Below are positions 23,201 through 36,087 of a stretch of DNA of 64,000 nucleotides, piece by piece. A program made the translations under genes and the position numbers. Position 1 is the stretch's first letter. Every line of letters starts with the position of its first letter. Source of the stretch: Dichetophora obliterata (Eukaryota > Arthropoda > Insecta > Diptera > Sciomyzidae); the NCBI GenBank assembly GCA_963920525.1, contig OY986438.1, forward strand, positions 124,874,920-124,938,919, written 5' to 3'. The notes beneath the pieces were generated by a model. It was not told the DNA's origin. It saw only the letters and a program-made list of their open reading frames with translations, and made no database searches.

Positions 23201-24464
23201 AAATTTTATGACACAGGTTGTCCTGCCCTTTTAGATAAAGGAGCCAGTAGTCAGTAGAGATTCTGCTTACGTACCATCTTCTTTCCTAATGAAGGAGAGA
23301 CTGGTGCTTTCTTTGGATAGAATCCTGCTTAGTATCGATGATTCTTTGATATTGTCGATAGCATGGGTGTATTCCTATCAACGAATTGTTTTCTTGTAGT
23401 TTTTTTAGGATGTTTTTATATGTTTTCCAAAGACTTTGCCTATGACACGAGTTGAAAATTCTCCTTACACTTTTTCTGAGGTCAGAGAGATCTTTGCCAC
23501 GGAGAAAAGGATTTCGTCCTGCCCCTGCTAATGGGAAATGAGACTATTAACCATCTACTGCACGCATTATGCTCCAGATAGAAAAAATAAGTTTTTTGTT
23601 GGATTTATGTTTGAAATGGAATAATTAGATACGCAAACAAAATGTTATTAAAAAATAGTTCCGTTTCCGTTAGAAACCGTTATTCGAGGGAATGCGTGAT
23701 GACATGAGTTTTACATGTACGATTTAAAAACAATGAAATAAACATAAATCAATAGGCTATAAACTCTATAAAAAATTATATAAGTTAACTTACTTACGCG
23801 TAACTTAGAAAAAGCAATGTTTTATTTTCTGAATTCTCTACTTCTCTGAGTTAAACTAAACTATACTGAGATTTTCTTAGCAGCTGTGCATAAAACTGAG
23901 ACAACAACATTCACCACACATTAATAAGCGGCTACTAATGCATTTTAATAACTGTTCTTTTTCGTAACTTCTAATATCCGTTGGAAATTCGAATTTAAAA
24001 ATGAAAAGCTTTTTATGGCTTCGTGTGCATTAGAAGGTAAAGGCGACCTGCATAGTTTGCTTAGGGCTTCTATGGAAGAGTTTAGTTCCTCCGCAGTTGA
24101 GATTTGCTAAAAGGCTAAGGAATGGATTTCTGGATTTAGCCACCCTGGCCACCCTATCAAATTTAGCCCAGTCAGTACGTTTGGAATTTCAAAATGGAAG
24201 AGGTGCTTCTATTTCCAGGTTAAAATTAGATGGGATCAAACTATGATCCGAGAAAGAATTTTTTCTCAAAACTCTCTAATGAACCTCTTTTAGAGAGTCG
24301 CTTTCAAATAGTAGGGTAATTTCCAAGACTTCATTCCAGCCTGTTAAGTTGTCAATACTTGGGAAAGTGAAAGAAGGTGTAATGCCCTTGTTGCATAGCT
24401 TTAAATATGAGTTAATAACAAAGTCAAATAAAAACTCACCTCAAGTGTTGATTTCTGAGCGGCC
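23201..24464 (-). other. Degenerate interior of the LOA-like LINE
   Basis: Between the RT remnants and the endonuclease, only scattered minus-strand similarity is visible, with many stops and AT-rich insertions (for example around 23580-23900). No separate feature was recognised. Confidence 0.4.
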
Positions 24465-24944
24465 CTATAGCGTGTGCCTTGCATTGGCATAGCAGCCTAA
24501 GAATGTGGTGGTGTTACCTTGGATTGCCGTGGCCACGAAACGCTTAAACTCGTCTGGAGGAGCTTCCCTGTAGTGGCTCATGTAGGCTGAGGCTATTATG
24601 AGATCATCAGCGCCCTCCAGTTTGACAACTGTCAAGTATGAGAAGCTAAGGTTAGGAAGAAGAAATAAGTGTATGTGCTTTTTGGCTACAATGCAGGTTC
24701 TTGGCTTACCAGCTGTTCTGTTGTAGTAGATTTTGTAATGATTGTTCTGGAACCCCTTTACTACTGTGTCTCTGACCCAGGGCTCCTGTATAATGCCCAC
24801 GTCGATACCATTCTCCATCATATGGATAGCCGAGATTATCCACAGCACATCTGGCGTGCTGAAGGTTAACCTGTAAGTCCTTTTGTGAGTATAAGATGGT
24901 TGGTGGTTATGGCTGTTGTGCGGAAGGCGCCGGCACTTCTTCAA
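24465..24944 (-). pseudogene. AP-type endonuclease domain of the LINE
   Basis: The 159-codon frame has the signatures of the exonuclease-endonuclease-phosphatase domain of non-LTR retrotransposons. IDVGIIQEPWV carries the catalytic Glu, GKPRTCIVAKKHIHLFLLPN and LTVVKLEGADDLIIASAYMS follow, and then FLGCYANARHT, where GDFNAHH-type sequence is expected. Asp and Asn in that last motif are changed, so nicking activity is probably lost. The domain continues in other frames towards the RT. Confidence 0.8.
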
Positions 24945-25007
24945 GAATCAAGGATTTCGTCAACGCTAACGCCTTCTTCCGTGGATGGTTCTTTGAAGAT
25001 TTTTAGT

Positions 25008-25214
25008 TTAGCACGAAGAAGTTGCCTGCTTTTTCGAAAGCAATCGTCTGTCCTCCACGTCGCGCGCCTGAACAGTATCATGTTCAGCATTCGTCTCAGT
25101 CTTGAATTCCCTACCGTACCTATCTTTCAGATTCGTGCCGTGGGATTTCCTGCTCCTTGGACCACTGTGGCTGGTAGTCTCGGATGTGGTGATTGGTGGT
25201 TGATTAGGAACCAA
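25008..25214 (-). pseudogene. Upstream LINE frame, ORF1-like tail
   Basis: A 68-codon frame rich in Ser, Thr, Arg and Lys lies directly upstream of the endonuclease on the same strand. No zinc knuckle is visible. Its position suggests the end of ORF1 or the linker to ORF2. Assignment rests on position only. Confidence 0.3.
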
Positions 25215-25250
25215 TGCTCCCTGGAGCCGAGGCTGCCGTCATAAAAGCCC

Positions 25251-27840
25251 ATTGTTTCATTGCAACTCAAACATAGTTATCCCAATTCAGTAGTGGTAAA
25301 AAACTGGCTTAGTTCAATAATTTTTTTTTACAATAACTTCGTTATTTCCTAAATAATTTGGGTTTAATTTTTTATTCAAATTTACAATTCTTTATCTTAC
25401 CACTATGTTTTTTTATAGATTACAATGCACCTGTTTCTGTGTTTTTCGTGTTTTTCTCAAAGCAATAGATTAAAAGGGGACTTGACCTTTTTTGTAATTT
25501 TTTTGGGCAGGCGCTTCAAGATCCTATTTTAAGCTTCTGTATCGAATTCAATCTTGATATTTTTTCAATTAAATTTGTTTCAAGTATTTCTTAACAATGG
25601 GAAATAAGTATTATAATAAGCTTTTTCCAATTATTCAAAAAGTCATAGTTCTTAATACAAATTACGTGTTATTTTCTTAAATCACACTAACTTATGAACT
25701 TACTCAAAAAATAAGAGACACGAAAAAGTATCAATATTTAAGAGCAAACGCAACTTTGAACAGTTGCAAAGTTATGAACTTGGTTCACATTTTTTAAGTA
25801 TGATTGAAAAACACTAACTTAAAATAGGTCTTTTTAAGTATTATTGTAAAACTCTAACTTTTTGTGCTTAATGTAATAATTCTACAAAGCAACTTGGAAT
25901 TTTTTTACCTACTTTATTTACTAAAACAAAATATTTTTTAAATTTAGCAGCTTGATGTGTTAGCGAATATTTTTGATATTTTTAATATGCATTGATTTCT
26001 ATTTATACTAACACGAAATATCTTTTCACTTCATGACGTGGTATGCAATTTTTGAATTATTTCTCTTCTCTGAGTCATTTCCGCCTTCGGCTATGATGAA
26101 CATGACAAATATACTGACGATAGTTCTTGTAGAAATTCAATCAATTTCAATTAACAAAGAACAAAATTGGTTTGTGTGTATGTGTGTGCGTCTGTATGTG
26201 CTTGTGTATGTGTGTATGAGTGCATAAATATTTGCCCTGTAGCTCGCTCTGTTTGCCATAGATGCACAGTCAAACAGCATCGTCAGACGAGCTGACAATC
26301 GCATCAGACGAAAACATATTCCAGCCCGCAGCACACAATTGTTGCGGATACCGTTTGAAGTATACGCATCTTCGGATGGCTGGGTTGGCTGCAAAATATT
26401 GCTTCGATTTTCGCAACTTTGTTCATATTGCAGCAACAGCAGCAGCAACAGCAGCAGCAACAACAGCAATGAGTACTCGATGTCTTTCGCGGCGCTATTG
26501 ACAACAGCAACATTAACCACATGAATGCTAATCCTGCACCGCAACGGCAGCAGCAGCCATCCAGCGTGTGTCTTTGAAAGTGCATACTTTGTGGCAACCA
26601 ACGCACATCATAGTACATAAAGAAATACTTTCCACCTCGCATCGCCTAGTATCAGGCTCTATCGCAGCTTCAGCGTATCTCGTGCATGTCGCGTCCTCTT
26701 TTTTGTGCTTGTAAAGTTTTCATTGTTTCATGGGACGATTAAAATTCAAAAGGACTCAATAAATTGTACCCCACACACCCACTTGCTTCCCAGCCCAAAT
26801 GCTTGTTTGCTTAGTTGTGTCTAAAGTATTTCATATGCTGATCGTGAAACTTCATGTTCATCGCTTATATTTTATGATATTTATTATGCGCGTTTATGTT
26901 GCTTGTTGTTCATATGTATTGTTTTTGTACCTGTTTGTTGTTGTGTGCTCTTAGCTTTCGGTGAAAAATGCATAAAATGTTAAATTTTTAAAATATCCCA
27001 TTAAGGCTTGATCACGCAAAATATACTGGAACTGGTTGAACGAACTGCAGCTCAAGGCCGTGTTGTGCTTCTTGTTTGCAGCTTCTGTTCGGTTTGTAAT
27101 ATAATATACATTTGCTCTAAGGACATGTATGGTAAAGCCAGCAAAGATGATGACAACGTATGTCAGGAAAATTTAATATTTTCGTTTGCATACATTTTTG
27201 CTAAAATACTAATAGAGTTATGAGCACGAAACATTTTTAAATAATTAGCTCATTGAGGTATGAACGAGATTGAAAGAATGTTGATTTTTTTTTAAATCAC
27301 CGCTGATTTCTTTCTTAGGCACTCGTGACCTAAGAGAAAATTGGGTCAATCACCACCGTTAGCAAATGTTTTTATCCGTAGTTAATTCTTTATTAAAAAA
27401 TTATTTTCCTTCTTTTTTTTCTCTGCGAAAATTTCAATAACGGTGGACTACGGTTCAAGAAACAAATCAGTGAGTGTGCAGTTATTACAGATATCTGATG
27501 TATGTAGAAATAAATAAACTTAGACAAGGGCATGGCACATGAAACAAAGATATACATATATATATGTAGTTCTTTGTATCATGGGCATGGCACCTGTCAT
27601 TCCATTTTTTATAAAATTATAAAACAGATGATATAACAATTGAATTGCGCGCATGAATATTTTAATTTGCATAAAAAATTACCTCGTTTGTTTAAATTTA
27701 AGTTATAAATGACTCACCTAAAATTTTTTGTCCTTCTGGATATGGTTACGAAACAAACAAAAAAATCAATATATGCTTTTCATTGAATATGAATCTTTAT
27801 TTTCATTAAGTGCCTGGCTTCAGCAGTCTTTTTTCCCCAT
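25251..27840. other. Mostly non-coding stretch
   Basis: AT-rich DNA surrounds a less AT-rich patch at 26230-26700 (separate entry). A TG-rich microsatellite lies at about 26170-26220 and a short TA run at about 27550-27562. No supported coding exon. Confidence 0.35.
26230..26700 (+). other. GC-richer patch with CAG repeat, possible untranslated exon
   Basis: This patch has visibly more G+C than its surroundings and contains a CAG/CAA tract at 26431-26467. Frames through it exist on both strands but none shows a protein domain; homopolymer runs of Cys, Leu, Ala or Ser come only from the CAG tract. CAG-rich sequence of this kind is common in fly 5' UTRs and neural gene exons. A 5' exon of the LRR gene at 52946 is possible but not shown. 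Confidence 0.25.
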
Positions 27841-28011
27841 CAGAAAATAAATATTTTATCAAAACACGATATTCACTTTTTTCCATGGTAAACGAAAAAA
27901 CACAGAGGTAATGTCTTTAAGTTATTGTCCTCAAAGTGACTCTACCTCTGTGTTTTTCGTTAACCATGGAAAAAAGTGGATATCGTGTTTTGACAAAATA
28001 TTATTTTCTAA
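27841..28011. repeat. Hairpin, left copy
   Basis: An inverted repeat with arms of about 70 bp. The left arm has ACGATATTCACTTTTTTCCA then AACACAGAGGTA; the right arm has TACCTCTGTGTTTTTCGTTA then GGAAAAAAGTGGATATCGTG. The loop is about 37 bases. The arms match at nearly every position, so the hairpin could fold very stably. Confidence 0.9.
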
Positions 28012-29258
28012 TATTATATCTAATCACCAAATCGGACGGTTATAAAAATTTTTATTTTTGATTTCCGCCATTTTTGATATCTTTGAGTACTCATCGAAAC
28101 ACCCTCCATCCTAAATTTTGAGATTTTTTTGATCATCCGTTCCAAAGATATCGAATTTAAAAAAAAAAACAGTTATTTTTGTGGTTTTTTGCCCGCAACT
28201 TTTTTTAAACTCATTTAAATTAAAATTATCATTAAACAAAAAAGTTTAGTTTTCCAATTTAATTTTCGAAAAAAAATCCAATATTTTTTTTAGGGTGTAT
28301 TAATATTATAGTGTATTATATACGATATACGTAATTATTGATTTTTAAAATTTAGATTGTATTTTGTAAAGTGATTGCATATTTTGATTTTCTTCAAAAT
28401 TTTTTACAGCAAACTACTACTAATTCCACATTTTTTTAAGACCGCGACCAGACTGCGCGGGCCTTCGCTAACTACTATTTTTTTCGATTTTTGAAAATTA
28501 AAAAAAAAACTTTTATATTATTAAATTTTGTGTTTTTCTCTCTTTTGATAAATTTTTTTTATGCTGTTTTTATTACTGTTTTTTACTGTAGGGTTAATAA
28601 AATTGTATATTTTCGAATATTTTTTTAAAACAATTTCAAAATCTTAAAAATAAATGTAAATTAGTTGTGCCATTAAATAATAAAATGTCATTTTTTTTGT
28701 TTTTAGTACAAAAGAAATACTGCTAATTGTCATTTCCTCTGTTTGACATTATACTCCCATGACTGACAGTTTATTTATAGTACCCGGATTAATATACCTT
28801 GCGTACTACTAAATGTCCACCAATAAATTTTGTGTATTTTGACCAAGCATTGCCTTTATTAAATATTCGTTAGATAGATAAATATGCAATTAATAATCCA
28901 ATTCACTTCAGTGAGAAGTACAATGAAATTTTTCATTTGGCCCACGACCAGACAGGTCTTAAAAGTTGTGGATTTAGTAGTAGTTTTCTCTAAAAAATTT
29001 TCAAGAAAATCAAAATATGCAATCACTTTAGAAAATCCAATCTAAATTTTAAAAATCGAAAATAACGTATTAATACATTTTAAAAAAAAATTTTTAGTTT
29101 CAAAAAAGTTGCGGGCGAAAAAACACAAAAAGAGCTGTTTTTTTGAAAATTCGATATCTTTGGAACGGATGATCGAAAAAATCCCAAAATTTAGGAAGAA
29201 GGGTTTTTCGATGAGTACTCAAAGATATGAAAAAAATGACGGAAATCAAAAATAAAAA

Positions 29259-29868
29259 TTACATGAATTAAATTGCGAGCTTAAGATCAAGTAAGTTTTT
29301 AAGAAGGCAACAATAACAAAAACAACACTGTATAGAGTCAATCACTTAGCTGACTAGACAGTCTGTTTCGCTACATTTTCCTCTTCAGTAGTCTTTGAGT
29401 GAATAAGCTGTGATCAACTCACTGTTTAAAATTGCATATGACTTCGCAGATTTAGGAATTCATTCATTTGAGTTATAATGGCTGCTAAACATATGACATT
29501 TTAAAGCAGTAGGCTATTTATAGATCACCGTCATCAACTCTACCAACGTTGCCATCTGTTCTAGTTGCTTCTTTATTTATTTCAATATTCATTGGTGTTT
29601 GACAGTTTGTCGAAATGCACCATAGAAATGTAACGACTTTTTTCAAATGAATGAATTCCTAAATGTGTGAAGTCATATACAAATTTAAACAGTGAGTTGA
29701 TCACAGCTTAATCACTCAAAGACTACTGAAGAGCAATATGTAGCGATTTCCGAAACAGACTGTCTAGTCAGCTAAGTGATAGACTCTATACAGAGTTGTT
29801 GTTGTTGTTGTTGTTGTTGCCTTCTTAAAAACTTACTTGTTCTAAAGCTCGCAATTTAATTCCTGTAA
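29259..29868. mobile_element. 610-bp foldback MITE with TTACATGAATTAAATTG ends
   Basis: The left end TTACATGAATTAAATTGCGA and the right end TCGCAATTTAATTCCTGTAA are inverted. Similarity then continues for about 200 bp (AAGTAAGTTTTTAAGAAGGC, GTCAGCTAAGTGAT, AGTCTTTGAGTG, GTGAGTTGATCACAGCTTA and GAATGAATTCCTAAAT are shared, inverted). The arms hold AACAACAAC/GTTGTTGTT tracts. A partial relative with the same end occurs at about 48402-48473. No transposase. Confidence 0.85.
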
Positions 29869-29980
29869 CAATTTAATAGATCATAAAACTAATTAACTAA
29901 AAACAAAAATTTTTAAAACCGACCAATTTGGCGTGGAATGCCCATATATTTTATCGTTTTTTAAATTAGATATAATATTA

Positions 29981-30160
29981 GAAAATAATATTTTGTCAAA
30001 ACACGATATCCACTTTTTTCCATGTTTAAGGAAAAACACATAGTAGAGTTACTTTGAGGACAATAACTTGAGGACGTTACCTCTTTGTTTTTTTCATTTT
30101 TTTTTTTTTTGTTACCCAGGGAAATAAGTGGATATCGTGTTTTAACAAAATATTATTTTT
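29981..30160. repeat. Hairpin, right copy
   Basis: A second copy of the hairpin at 27841-28011, more diverged in its loop-proximal half (the TACCTCTTTGTTTTTTTC side carries a T-run insertion). It keeps ACACGATATCCACTTTTTTC on one arm and AGTGGATATCGTGTTTTAAC on the other. Confidence 0.85.
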
Positions 30161-30165
30161 TAATA

Positions 30166-31450
30166 TTATATCTAATCTAAAAAAACGATAAAATATATAT
30201 AGACTGACCTAATTGTACAGTTTGAACAATTTATATTTAGTGCTTTTATTGGACATTTTAACTGAAATAATTAAAATAAAATATGTTTCAAAACAGCGGG
30301 GATATTTACATAGAACATCAAAACTTTGATTTTTATGTTATTTTTTTCTCATTCTCATCATCATTGTACTAAGAATTTCAACAATTTCGAAGGTGTGTGA
30401 ATGTTTTTTGTGTCAAAATAACAGAAATATTTTTAAATTAAATTGGCTGAAAACTCTGATGCTAAAAAGTATTCCAATAACAAAATTACCATTAGTTGAA
30501 ATGGGATGGAAAGAGCGTGGTCGATGCTAAGTACACACAAATCTAATCTAGCATGCATATAATATGTGCACCAAATTTGAGCGAAATCCATCTAGCCGTT
30601 GAGATTATTATTAAGTCAAAACAAACATACAAACAAACAAACAAACAGAAAATTAGTTTTATTAATATATTCATATGTATATAAAAAAACCAAAAAAAAC
30701 ATTAAAATTAAGGCTGGTATTGAAAGCCTTATTAGTTCTTTTGGCATAAATGTTTGATATATTTAGTATTTTTATGTGTAAATATTTCATTCAAAAACTT
30801 TTAACATGATAGTATATAAAGTTTTTTTTAACAAAAAAGCTGCAAATATTCGATTTTGAATTCGAAACCATAAGATAAAATTGCAAAGAGATACCCGTCC
30901 TATACGCATGTACGATTTACATTCTAAAATCTGCCCGAATCAGCCGGGACAGACAGAATGCACCTACCTACTAAAACATACCCCCTATTGGCAATTAGGA
31001 TTTTCCACTAAGCACATTAATTGGCTTTTCAGCGGAATTTAAAAATTGAAGATATATAAAACGCGTATTTAAGTATACTTGATTCTATATAAATAAGATA
31101 AATCTCATATCCGCCAATTTAAAATCCCAATTAGATGGATATGCATTTGGGCCAACGCAGGCATAAACTTGTGTGGAAAAGAGATATACTCTGGCACACT
31201 AATCCAGGTGATAGTGTGAGCTCAGTCTAATTTCAAATCAGAAAGCCACGTGAGCACGTAAATCCCAATTCGATTAAAAATTAAAATATTGAATAATTAA
31301 AAAGTAAGTTTTAAAAACGATTCATATTTGATGGTGCTTACTTTATAAAACATAATATCGAGACAAAAAAGAAAAACAGAACAATCTCAATTGCCAATAT
31401 TACATTGTTATAAAATTACGTTAGGTATAATAGGATGAAGTTAAATTGAT
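30166..31450. other. AT-rich non-coding stretch with repeat end
   Basis: At about 30480-30680 the text CACCAAATTTGAGCGAAATC, CCATCTAGCCGTTGAGATTA and an (ACAA)n run to 30645 is the style of a widespread insect repeat end. The stretch is otherwise featureless. Confidence 0.4.
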
Positions 31451-31717
31451 TTAATTATTTAAATGTAATATAATTTTCCGTTTTAAGACGTCTACCGAAT
31501 CAGAAAAATTAATCATGTTGAAGTTATCATTGAAATCACTGCACATACATCGTAAAGGTTCATGAAGAGCGTAATTAGAACTGCACTGACTCAACTTGAA
31601 AAACAGAAAATGTCTAGTTCCTCTCCTTGGGATGTTAAAATTTAGAGCTGAGATGAGATATTCCGAATTAATCTCGCCACGAAGTAACTTATACAGAAAC
31701 ATGACATTAAGCATCAT
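31451..31717 (-). pseudogene. Jockey/CR1-like LINE, C-terminal RT-region fragment
   Basis: The frame reads MMLNVMFLYKLLRGEINSEY, then LNFNIPRRGTR and a CSDFNDNF-like end. It parallels the C-terminal part of the larger LINE copy at 36979-37380 (FLY/YLHQLITG, SPELL, INFNTNRRNSRN). This region lies after the RT palm and thumb of Jockey/CR1-type elements. Only this fragment of the copy is seen; it is probably a 5'-truncated insertion. Confidence 0.65.
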
Positions 31718-34700
31718 TCTTCTATTGATGCCGATTTTAGATAAATTAGTTAAGCCAATATTTTAACTATTCTAATATTCTAGTTAAATTGAAGGGAAAT
31801 TTCTTAGAAGTACAAAAATAAATATGAATCAAAATTATATAAATAAAATGTTTAAAAAAATGAGAAGTTAAAATAGTACAGAATATTACATTTTAACAAA
31901 AAAAAAATGATAACGAGAAATATTATTTAATTTTAGTATCATAATTTATTCACCATCTGCAATAATGAAAAAAAATAGCTTGAAGATAATATTATAAAAG
32001 CTTTCAGCGAAACGTATTATTGAACAAAAAACACAAGAAAAAAAAAGAACAACGGAAACTCACCAATACGTTTTGTTATTGTTGTAGTATGAAAGCACAG
32101 AAATAAAAAACAAAAATGGCCACGCACTAAACAATGGCTGGTAAGTAAAAAAAAATGCTTTAAGAAATACTACCAGCAAAATAAACAATACTCACATTTT
32201 TCAAGATAAAAATCAACAATGAGTAGATACATTTTTTGCACACTTTTTCCTTATTATTAACCTAAGGAACATACAAAAAACTAATGCAAAATATAGGCTC
32301 AGAGCAAAAGAAAGTTATTACAGCCAGCTAAGAATGGCACGAATTCAAAGCAACTACCACCAAAACAACTACCAAAATAAAAATGAAAGTTAAAAGTTAA
32401 CAGTAAGAAACAACAAAAAAAAAGCAGTTGAAAAATAAACATGGTTGAAAAGTAAAATTTTTGAATTCGGTGAATAAAACTCGCTGTTAACTTGATAACA
32501 AAAACATTCCAAAGCTTTGCCGCACGCTGACTTTATTTATATAACCGAGGGCTAACAAAAAAATAAAAAATAAATAGAAAAAAGATAACATAAAAAGCAC
32601 ATCTCTAGAGGACCAAGTAACCAACTTATAGTTCGGCATGCTGTGTTGGGGTTTGGTTTCCTGCAACAACAGCAACTTCATAAAACCAACAGCAACAGCA
32701 AAAACACTTTGCCACAGTTCGAAATAATAAAACAATCACAGAAGAGAAAGGCACAAAAAATGGCTAAAATTTATTCCAAATCTAGGTCATCTGCTGCTGC
32801 AAATCGCTAGTCCAAGCATTACGCTGACTACCACAGAGCATTGCTTGGTTGAGGCAACGCTTTTTTATCATTCATTCATTCATTTTTTGTAGATGTGTAT
32901 TTTTCTGTTGGTTTAAGGTAATCATAAAAATATTACTATTGCATATAATTGAAAAATATTTTTGTTTTCTAACCACCGGCGAAAGGTAAGAGTATCAAAA
33001 CTATAAACTTTGTTGTTTCTTAGAGTTGTTTAACAAGGTATTTTTAACCAATAAGAACGATGATGCCATTCTGCAGCACTAAGTCGGATATCAGTTCCGG
33101 TTTCACAGAAGTAACGATTAGAAGTTGATTTTATATTTTAAATTTAAATGTCAAATTTGCCAATGTGCGTTAAAAATGTCCAGTGCCAAAGTATTAAATT
33201 GCTCAGAAAACAACAAACATTTTGTATGTATTGCTTAAGAAATTCTCTTTTTGGGAACATAAGGGCAAAGTGAATACTAAATTACACGAACTCTTTGTGA
33301 TTCAGAGTAACATATCAAAAATATTAGGGGATAGTGGGGAGTTTCGGATCGTGTGGTGTTGCGAAGCACGGCCATAGAATTCGCTTAGTAGTGGTTTTGA
33401 TAGCTTTTACCTACTATCAACATTTTTTCGCGTAATATCTTAGTGTTGTACCAGCATTCGTCCCTATGGCAGACTTTTTTCGTATCTCTTCAGAGAGTGT
33501 GTTCAACATTTTGTTCGAAAAGTTTTTTTGAGCAATCGTGTTTGTGTCATTTTTATAAACATTTTCAACCGAATCGAAGAGGTAGACAACACACAAAAAA
33601 ATCAGCAATGATTAGACTTTTAAAGTTCAAAAGGATTTATGCAAAAGCATTCGATGTGTTACTGGGGCGGTGGCAATTTTAAAATAGTAGCGAGTAGGGA
33701 GAAATTAAGCACGGCAAATATGATAGATGTCAACCTGAAATCTTACTTTACATGTGTATTACGCATTATTTGTACAAAATTCAAATTTTTAGTGCAGTTC
33801 CAAGTATTTTATCATTAAATTTTGTTATTTTTCTTTGTTTTCCCTTACGAAAAATATAGTTTTCAACTCGTGGAAATTAAAAATATTAAAGATTTTAAAA
33901 AAATAAACATAATTATAAAATCTATTAGGAGATTTTGAAAACTATAAAAAAACAATACGGAAACTTTGAAAACTATGCGGAAACTTGCGTTCATTGCAAA
34001 TCGGAATGATTAAGCAACTTACAATTTTTCACATTTTTTAAACTAATACATAATAATCATTAAAATTTGTCAATTCCTCCGATTAAAAAAAAAAAAATTA
34101 AATTGCCAAAAAAATTAAATTTTCTGCGATTTTTAGTCGTGTTTCAACAACTCCCCACGATTTTTGAAAACTCCAAAAATCAGTTTTTTGGGCCGACAGG
34201 CAAAAATTGTCGATGATTTTGGATTTTATGCAATTCCTTCAAAGTTCCTCTTTGTGTATTTTAAGAGGCTCTAGAGATTCTATTCGAAAAAATGTGATTA
34301 AAAAAATTTTTTGTAGTAGTCTTGACCCCCAAAAAAGCGTGCTTCAAAACTTCACACTCTCCCCTACACATTTCCGTCAAGACTGTGTTTTTTAAATTTG
34401 TTGAAAACATTTTACTTTAGAAATTTGAAAGCAATTTGTGACATAGTCATGGTTAATGAAAATTAACTTTAAGGCTCTGAACTTGCCCTATATTTTTTGA
34501 GGTAAGTTTTGATTTTTATTTTTTAAGCCAAAAATAAAAAGCAATATTTGCATGATATAATTTTGAGCACGAAATAACTGATAAGTTTTGCTTTTTTTAA
34601 GCCAAAAATAAAACAAATTTTGCTTCTTGTTATTGCTTTAAAAAATTAAAATAAAAATTTATCTGCTTTTTTGTGCTCAAAACTATATCGGGCAAATTTT

Positions 34701-34974
34701 ACTTTTTATTTGTGCCTTTAAAATACAAATAAAAAATGACTTGTTATTTTGTGCTTAAAAAATATCAGTCAAATTTTGCTTCTGATTTTTGCATGAAAAA
34801 ATAAAAAGCAGAAATAAATTTCAAATCTTAAAAGTCGCTATATAGTTATTATTTTTTTCCTGCTATTATAAAATGCATACTTAGTACGGTCTCTGTTTAA
34901 ATATCATATTGGTATCAATCAACGCCGTAGACAGGTATTTCATAAGGGGGGTTTAATGAAGCTAAAAAATTTTG
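31718..34974. other. AT-rich non-coding stretch
   Basis: No gene supported. Between 32020 and 32800 the sequence is rich in short A-runs and CAA/CAG words, as in intron or UTR DNA. Around 34500-34830 repeated words (TTTTGCTTTTTAT, GCCAAAAATAAAA and inversions) suggest decayed foldback debris. Open frames at 32487, 33417, 33443 and 34207 have no domains. Confidence 0.35.
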
Positions 34975-35222
34975 TTGAAGCGATGCGTTTAACACCTCGT
35001 TTTGTGATTTCCTGGAGTGAACCTCTCAAAAACAACGCTTCTTTCCATACACCTTTTTCTAAGAATTTGTGTTGTTTTTTGATTGCGTCTTTTACAACAA
35101 GAAGATATAAAATTAAATATATTTCTTCGTAAGGCAAAGCAAGTGAGAATCGAACTCGGACTCTTTCGAACGACAGTTCTATACACTAGCCACTGATGCA
35201 AAACTCTTTGCTACATACATTT
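34975..35222 (-). repeat. tRNA-derived SINE, copy 2
   Basis: Same family as 2490-2705. The B-box-like CGAGTTCGATTCTC is at 35145-35158 (minus strand), the A-box-like GTGGCTAGTGTATAG is near 35180, and the body has CTCGTTTTGTGATTT, CTCTCAAAAACAAC and GATATA. The copies diverge by many substitutions. Flanking text with AACGCCGTAGA at about 34920 also appears, inverted, at about 40610, so another repeat abuts the SINE. Confidence 0.65.
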
Positions 35223-36087
35223 GGCGTGTTTTATTCGTTCTGGTTAAACCAAAAAGTTTCTAAATAACACTCAGAACACTAACAAAAAGATGAACTTGCT
35301 TAGTAGTAGTTGAACTATTTTTTGCGCTACGGCTCTGTAGATGTCGCTATCTGTTTTAGTTTGTAGCAGCACTCGCAAGTAAGAGTTTGGTTTGCAACCC
35401 TGCTTAGTCACCCAGTGCTGGCAAAAGAATCATCTGTGCTGTTTAATCATATCATCGTCGACAATCCAAGCGGTCAGAAGCAGTAATTGTGTTGTTTTGC
35501 AATCAGCCGTTTGGTAATATCATTTGTCGACAATGCCCCAAATGCGATCTATTCGTTCACTGGTTAAACCAGAACGAATAAAACTCGGCTAATAATGTAA
35601 TGTAATGTAATGTAATTTAATAGAATTTACTGGTGGGAATATCAACGTGTTTTTTCAGTTAACTTTATGGTATTAAAATTTTTTTAGTTAAAAATTTTCT
35701 TATTAAAAAACCATTCAAATATCAAATTTACGAAACTGCGAATAAGCTTCTCTTCTTTCGTGTGTCCAACGACGCATCTGTTTTTTCCTATAAGATTTTT
35801 GTAAAGATTTTCATTACAAAAGATTTCGTTTTTATATAAGAATTTGTAAAACAAATAATTCCCTCACACACGGACGCCCATGGTGAAAATAGAGTTTTTT
35901 AAAAAATGGGCTTTTGTAATCGCTAATTACTTAAATTATGAAGATTTTAAATTAAATTTTTAACTGTTTACATTTTAAGACAATGCAAACAAATTTAACG
36001 AATTTATCAATAAAAATAATAATGTCATTAAGCTCATAGTCATAAAAAAGCATAATAATTTTTATTATCAATTTAAAAAAAAGATTG

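Larger units (their letters stand above)
22074..25250 (-). mobile_element. LOA-like (I/R1 group) non-LTR retrotransposon, decayed
   Basis: Read on the minus strand, domains appear in LINE order: an ORF1-like tail (25008-25214), an AP-type endonuclease (24465-24944), RT remnants (about 22700-23200) and RNase H (22147-22434). RNase H after RT in a non-LTR element points to the I, LOA or related clades. Frames are broken throughout, and the RT segment with the YADD motif could not be found. No terminal repeats or target duplication were fixed. The 5' limit is an estimate. Confidence 0.8.
27841..30165. mobile_element. Nested palindromic (foldback) complex
   Basis: Two similar hairpins form the outer ends (27841-28011 and 29981-30160). 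Each has arms containing AAAACACGATATCCACTTTT and its reverse complement. Between them is a long palindrome whose arms share ATCTTTGGAACGGATGATC, GATGAGTACTCAAAGATAT and TTGCGGGC (28019-28500 against about 28900-29258). A second foldback (29259-29868) interrupts its right side. There is no coding capacity. Together this is a foldback element in a foldback element, bounded by a repeated hairpin. Confidence 0.8.

Noticed and set aside
26137..26642. Protein-coding gene with poly-Leu, poly-Cys or poly-Ser runs
   Set aside because: The runs are the CAG/CAA tract read in different frames on both strands; no domain or consistent frame surrounds them.
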